Shown here piece after piece: positions 60,793 to 64,000 of a stretch of 64,000 bases of DNA. The DNA comes from Paenibacillus sp. JJ-223 (lineage in GTDB: Bacteria > Bacillota > Bacilli > Paenibacillales > Paenibacillaceae). Position numbers and translations under genes: made by a program. Every line of letters starts with the position of its first letter. Within the stretch, counting starts at the first letter, position 1. The notes beneath the pieces were generated by a model. The model was given only the letters and a program-made list of their open reading frames with translations. It searched no databases and was not told the DNA's origin. Location: assembly GCF_927798175.1 (NCBI RefSeq), contig NZ_CAKMMP010000005.1, positions 1 to 64,000 on the forward strand. Reading direction: 5' to 3'.

Positions 60793-61833
60793 TTAATTCG
60801 ATCCCAACAGCGCTTCCGATGCCTGATCTGCAATAATATTAATGGCAATTGGACCATAGTAAGCGATCCAGAGCGTTGCATTCACGTTATATGCGCGGTT
60901 ATTTTTGACGGCATCCAGGGATTTCCATACCGAACTGTTCTCCAAAACCTCAGCCTCTGCAGCAAACAACTCATCGGATAGCAGGAAATAATGATCTGCC
61001 CCAATATCAGGGACCTTCTCCATCGAAATTTCAACGGAGGTGTCGTCTTTGATCTCCTGGACGAGCGCAGGGGCCTTTAAGCCCAAGTCCTCATACAGAA
61101 TGCCGCCTGTCCGATGCTCAAGACCATGTACACGAATTCCTTCCTTTCTCGGGCGAATCAGCGCTACCGTTTCATCTCCCAGCTTCTCCGACAGCTTCGC
61201 CCGCAGGCCGACGATTTTGTCCTCATAAGCCTGACGCACAGCCTCAGCCTCTGCCTGCTTGCCTGTGATCGTACCGATCGTGGCTAACGTATCCCGCCAA
61301 TCCTCGTAGAAGTCGAGTACGATCGTCGGCGCAATTTTGCTGACATTCTCATACTCTTTCTCCTGAAAGTCGGTCATTAAAATAAGATCCGGATTCAATG
61401 CTACAATTGCCTCCAGGTTGGGCTCGTCCCGTGTACCCAGAACCTCTACATTCCCTAGCTGATCACTCAAATATTCCGGAAATGTGGTATTCCCTCCAGC
61501 GATAACGCTACCTGCGGGCTGCTCGCCAACGGCCAGCAATTGATCCACAAATTTCACATCAAGCACAGCAATGGTCTTCGGCTTCTCGGTTAGCGTGTAT
61601 TCCCCTTTCATGTGCGAGATTGTGACAGGATAGGCTGCCGTCGTCTGAGACTCTGACTCCGAAGGTGTCTCCGTTGGCGTTGCAGCAGGCTCATTGCCCC
61701 CATTCGTACCTGCTCCGGCACCACAAGCCGTCAGCACAAGTACAAGTCCCAGCAGCAAGCCCATTAAAAATCGTGATTTTTGAGCGGCAAATACCTTGCT
61801 TCCGGTTGCTCGCCCCTTTGTCCCTTTATTCAT
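60793..61833 (-). CDS. Iron-siderophore ABC transporter binding lipoprotein
   Basis: The 346-residue product has a lipoprotein signal with lipobox L-T-A-C (cysteine 37). The mature part has the FeuA/YfiY pattern: YTLTEKPKTIAVLDVKFVDQ, PDLILMTDFQEKEYENVSKI and a late ADHYFLLSDE. It binds a ferric siderophore outside the membrane. The permease and ATPase genes are not in the window. It is under a near-perfect Fur box and coupled to the FhuF-like gene. Confidence 0.9.
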   Translation of the reverse strand: MNKGTKGRATGSKVFAAQKSRFLMGLLLGLVLVLTACGAGAGTNGGNEPAATPTETPSESESQTTAAYPVTISHMKGEYTLTEKPKTIAVLDVKFVDQLLAVGEQPAGSVIAGGNTTFPEYLSDQLGNVEVLGTRDEPNLEAIVALNPDLILMTDFQEKEYENVSKIAPTIVLDFYEDWRDTLATIGTITGKQAEAEAVRQAYEDKIVGLRAKLSEKLGDETVALIRPRKEGIRVHGLEHRTGGILYEDLGLKAPALVQEIKDDTSVEISMEKVPDIGADHYFLLSDELFAAEAEVLENSSVWKSLDAVKNNRAYNVNATLWIAYYGPIAINIIADQASEALLGSN

Positions 61834-61852
61834 GATGACTCCCCCTTATATA

Positions 61853-61872
61853 TGATAATGATTTTCATTATC
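61853..61872. promoter_or_regulatory. Fur box
   Basis: GATAATGATTTTCATTATC (61854-61872) matches the Fur consensus GATAATGATWATCATTATC at nearly every position. It lies 20 bases upstream of the lipoprotein start, so iron would repress this operon. Confidence 0.85.
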
Positions 61873-61968
61873 GAATTATAAGGCGAGTATAAACGATCTC
61901 CACATCGCGTTGCCATGTACTTTTGCGACATTTCAGCCGGACTAATGCGACATGGTACTCCCACTTCT

Positions 61969-62478
61969 CTAATTCTCCATTTCAAACCTGGTTTGAAGCT
62001 CTTGAACAAATACTTCGATGGGTCTGTTATAGTCGATGGGTTTGTAAATTATTCTATTATTCCACTTGTGCCGTATGTCTTGATCTCTATAATCATTATC
62101 TTCAGTTTCAACCGACTTCATCACAAGCATAATTTCATTCATCGTACTTATAACACTTCGGCTATCCGTTTTGGTTATCGTCTTCTCGTTACATTGTTCT
62201 AAATAATATTTCGCGAGGTGATCGGGAACTTCCTCAACAGCCAAATAAGCCTCCAAATTCTCTTTAAAGACTCCTGCCAGTTTACTGGCCTGATTCGTTC
62301 TAATCCCAGTAACCGTTAAGCTTAATCTGGAACAATCATTCATAAACACATAATGTTTTCTGCCATATAACGTAAAAAAGTTCACATGCCAACTAAAGAA
62401 AGAATCCGTATCTCCGATGGTTTCTGGTTTGACATTTAGATCTTTTAATGTTAATTGGGTTGCTTTGAATATAATCAT
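61969..62478 (-). CDS. DUF6933 family protein
   Basis: The 169-residue product starts MIIFKATQLTLKDLNV and has S-W-H-V-N-F-F-T-L-Y-G-R-K-H-Y-V-F-M-N, the recognisable DUF6933 motif, then a helical end. Family function is unknown. Its start overlaps the stop of the nucleotidyltransferase-like gene by 4 bases, so the two form a pair. Confidence 0.75.
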   Translation of the reverse strand: MIIFKATQLTLKDLNVKPETIGDTDSFFSWHVNFFTLYGRKHYVFMNDCSRLSLTVTGIRTNQASKLAGVFKENLEAYLAVEEVPDHLAKYYLEQCNEKTITKTDSRSVISTMNEIMLVMKSVETEDNDYRDQDIRHKWNNRIIYKPIDYNRPIEVFVQELQTRFEMEN

Positions 62479-62954
62479 GCACTAATCCCCCCTTTGTGCT
62501 CTCTGCAGTATTCATTGTACCCTACTCCTATGACTGTTCCATGCAGATAAACTAAAGCCGCTGCGCCTACCACGGTATAACATTCAATTCCGGCCATATT
62601 CTTTTCCACTTCTTGTGTTTTGTTATATAAAGTGGCTGTTGTAGGCCACGAGTCAATTGCTTCCTCTAATGATAAATATGGCTTAAGATCAATTCCGAAT
62701 TTATCTTTGTACCATAAATGAACCCTTGCTTGATTTTTTACATCAACTTTAATGGGCAGCTTACAATATACTTCTTTACATTTATTTATTATTCGATCTT
62801 CTTTTTCATAGGAAAGGTCAGTATCAAAATAAATAATATCAATGTCATCAATGCCGTATCCTAAAGGATTCCCTAACAAGTAGTTCCAAACGGTCTGTGC
62901 AATACAGCCAGCACCAATATAATATTCTGTTAACTCCGTTTTTCGAGTTTAAGG
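62475..62954 (-). pseudogene. Nucleotidyltransferase family protein (DUF925-type), start missing
   Basis: The frame encodes TELTEYYIGAGCIAQTVWNY and then LLGNPLGYGIDDIDIIYFDT and W-P-T-T-A-T-L, matching NTP_transf_6/DUF925 nucleotidyltransferases. Relatives have about 20 more residues at the start. Here a stop lies just before, and the only ATG within the frame is at 62879, after the first strand and G-A-G-C-I-A-Q-T-V-W motif. The broken edge meets half site W, so a deletion at the attC-like site removed the start. Confidence 0.7.
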
Positions 62955-62955
62955 T

Positions 62956-62985
62956 ACACAACGTAGATTCTATGTTATCGGATGT
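62956..62985 (-). repeat. attC-like half site W (right arm only)
   Basis: ACGTAGATTCTATGTTATCG resembles the right arm GCGTGAATATTATGTTATGC. The left arm and centre are missing. Confidence 0.5.
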
Positions 62986-63004
62986 TCTTGCCTTCTTCGA
63001 ACGA

Positions 63005-63616
63005 CTAAACCAAGTCCTTCAATTCATTATAAGCGTCTCTAAGCCATGGATGAATAACTCTTAGGTTTTCTCGCTGTTTCCATAAAAAATGAATATATTC
63101 GAATGCTGCATGGTTCAACGAATCATCTAGCTTCTGCGTAATCTGATGTAAATATGGAGGTTCACCAGCTTGATCCCACTCTATCTTATCTGCAACAAAC
63201 AAAACCTTGTCTAAAATAGTTGAATTTTTCTTGAGTGTCGTGTGACATCCAACTGCATCAAGAACTTCCTGATCCTTAATGTTAAAAATATCTCTAGCCA
63301 TTTCTTTCGATATCTTCTGATGGATTATCATTGGAAAAGTCTCTTCTTCAGGCAGCACCTCAATACCCAGATCATAAGAAACTTGAATCCTTACATCATT
63401 AGAATATACCGCACTTATATCATGTAAATATCCAGCGATTTCGGCTGAATCCTTATCAGCATGATATCGATCAGCTATCTTTCTCGCTTCTTTGCCTACC
63501 CTGACACAATGTTCCGCAGTTTTGGGGCAGCCATTATCCACTAAAAAGTTATATATATCATCCTTGAGATTTCCCGACAAGGTATTTATAACAAGATTAT
63601 TATATACTGACTTCAT
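63005..63616 (-). CDS. HD-domain phosphohydrolase (YqeK-like)
   Basis: The ATG at 63616 has GGGGGG 5 bases upstream; the longer frame enters half site V. The 203-residue product has A-E-H-C-V-R-V-G-K-E near residue 34, A-G-Y-L-H-D-I near residue 62 and I-I-H-Q-K-I-S near residue 98: the HD-type metal site. It is similar to YqeK, a symmetrical diadenosine-tetraphosphate hydrolase. It lies between half sites W and V, so it is a cassette-like gene. Confidence 0.75.
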   Translation of the reverse strand: MKSVYNNLVINTLSGNLKDDIYNFLVDNGCPKTAEHCVRVGKEARKIADRYHADKDSAEIAGYLHDISAVYSNDVRIQVSYDLGIEVLPEEETFPMIIHQKISKEMARDIFNIKDQEVLDAVGCHTTLKKNSTILDKVLFVADKIEWDQAGEPPYLHQITQKLDDSLNHAAFEYIHFLWKQRENLRVIHPWLRDAYNELKDLV

Positions 63617-63642
63617 GGAGTCCCCCCCTAAAGATTCATTGA

Positions 63643-64000
63643 TCATACCGTATGAATTTCCGATAACATTCCCGTATCTACGACGTCCGACGGAGTCGGG
63701 TATGTCCGGCTGTTCCGGCGTTTGTTGTGCCATATAAATCTTTGAACTACAATCCCTAATGTAATTGTCCCTAATACTTCGGTTTGTATCGTTCGTTTAA
63801 AATCGTTTTGATCTAATCCAATTAGTAGATAGAAAAATCGATGGTGTAGTAATTCAATAAGTGCTAGTGAATTTTCTATTGGTAATCCCTTATAGTCATT
63901 TAATTCTGCCCATAGATCTTCTCGATAGGTAGTTGCTAATGGGTTTTCTTCCGTTAGTCCTCTTTTGAATCGTAGATATGCGTTCATATCATTATCAGCT
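63643..64000 (-). pseudogene. YfiT/BstA-like thiol transferase, both ends affected
   Basis: The frame enters from beyond the window (ADNDMNAYLRFKRGLTEENP) and runs through EDLWAELNDYKGLPIENSLA and TITLGIVVQRFIWHNKRRN. This is the middle of a DinB_2/YfiT bacillithiol-transferase-type protein. The last zinc-ligand region (usually ...WHGKHH...) is replaced by half site V sequence after W-H-N-K. The 3' end is therefore lost by the deletion at the repeat; the 5' end is outside the window. Confidence 0.7.
63659..63725 (-). repeat. attC-like half site V (left arm and hairpins)
   Basis: CCGATAACATTCCCGTATCT and ACGACGTCCGACggaGTCGG, then GTCCGG-ctgtt-CCGG. The right arm is missing where it meets the next gene. 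Confidence 0.65.

Noticed and set aside
10120..63640. tRNA or rRNA genes
   Set aside because: No cloverleaf with the conserved tRNA T-loop or any rRNA stretch was seen; the cloverleaf-like repeats lack those elements.

Overview
The window looks like a chromosomal segment of a Paenibacillus-like member of the Bacillota. The support is the LplABC-type sugar ABC transporter with a membrane-bound AraC-type regulator, AraC proteins fused to a siderophore-binding domain, an SLH-domain surface protein, AGGAGG-type ribosome binding sites and a catabolite-response (cre) box. The most striking content is accessory. About 24 complete or broken copies of an imperfect palindrome separate small, AT-rich, mostly unknown genes that nearly all lie on the minus strand. 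Each copy has an outer arm ATAAC...GTTAT, an asymmetric unpaired spacer, an 8-bp inner arm TATTCACG/CGTGAATA and a variable centre. This is the layout of integron attC sites: R box, unpaired spacer, L box, variable terminal structure. The commonest centre is three small hairpins in a row, giving a cloverleaf rather than one long hairpin. I read these regions as integron-like cassette arrays.

Layout. 1-10.3 kb: cassette array 1, with a membrane protein, HEPN-like proteins, nuclease-fold proteins, a Shedu-like (DUF4263) protein, a DUF6602-type protein, a zinc-ribbon protein and frameshifted cassettes. 10.95-11.2 kb: a degraded tyrosine-recombinase 3' end plus an attI-like site. 11.3-19.4 kb: an SLH-domain repeat protein, a fragment of an AraC/binding-protein fusion, a chloramphenicol-phosphotransferase-like kinase, a histidine phosphatase and a broken acetyltransferase. 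19.7-22.4 kb: a crystallin-like protein, then cassette array 2 (three sites). 22.4-23.0 kb: a second attI-like site and a truncated recombinase. 23.1-26.9 kb: a serine hydrolase and gene fragments. 26.9-33.6 kb: cassette array 3 (LprI-like lipoprotein, nucleotidyltransferase, S51 peptidase, DinB, CdiI-like immunity protein and others). 34-57.9 kb: an anionic-polysaccharide utilisation locus with GH88, polysaccharide deacetylase, serine hydrolase, glycosyl hydrolase, GH2, alginate-lyase-like enzyme, secreted beta-helix protein, ABC transporter and three AraC-type regulators. 58-61.9 kb: a Fur-type siderophore-iron locus. 62-64 kb: further cassette-type genes with half sites.

How it works together. 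The two recombinase remnants are each followed, in minus-strand reading, by an attI-like site, a first gene and then the repeats, which is the order integrase-attI-cassettes. The recombinase keeps the C-terminal catalytic motifs but has lost its N-terminal half, so this copy is probably inactive, and it lacks the extra segment typical of IntI. The arrays carry several nuclease-fold and HEPN-like proteins, which suggests a defence and stress gene reservoir. A second, unrelated palindromic repeat of about 125-150 bp occurs four times, near broken genes and in the polysaccharide locus. The polysaccharide locus would cut a uronic-acid-containing polymer outside the cell, import oligomers by the ABC transporter, and finish them with the GH88, GH2 and related enzymes. 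The iron locus pairs a binding lipoprotein with an Fe-S reductase-like protein and an AraC-type sensor, with Fur boxes in front.
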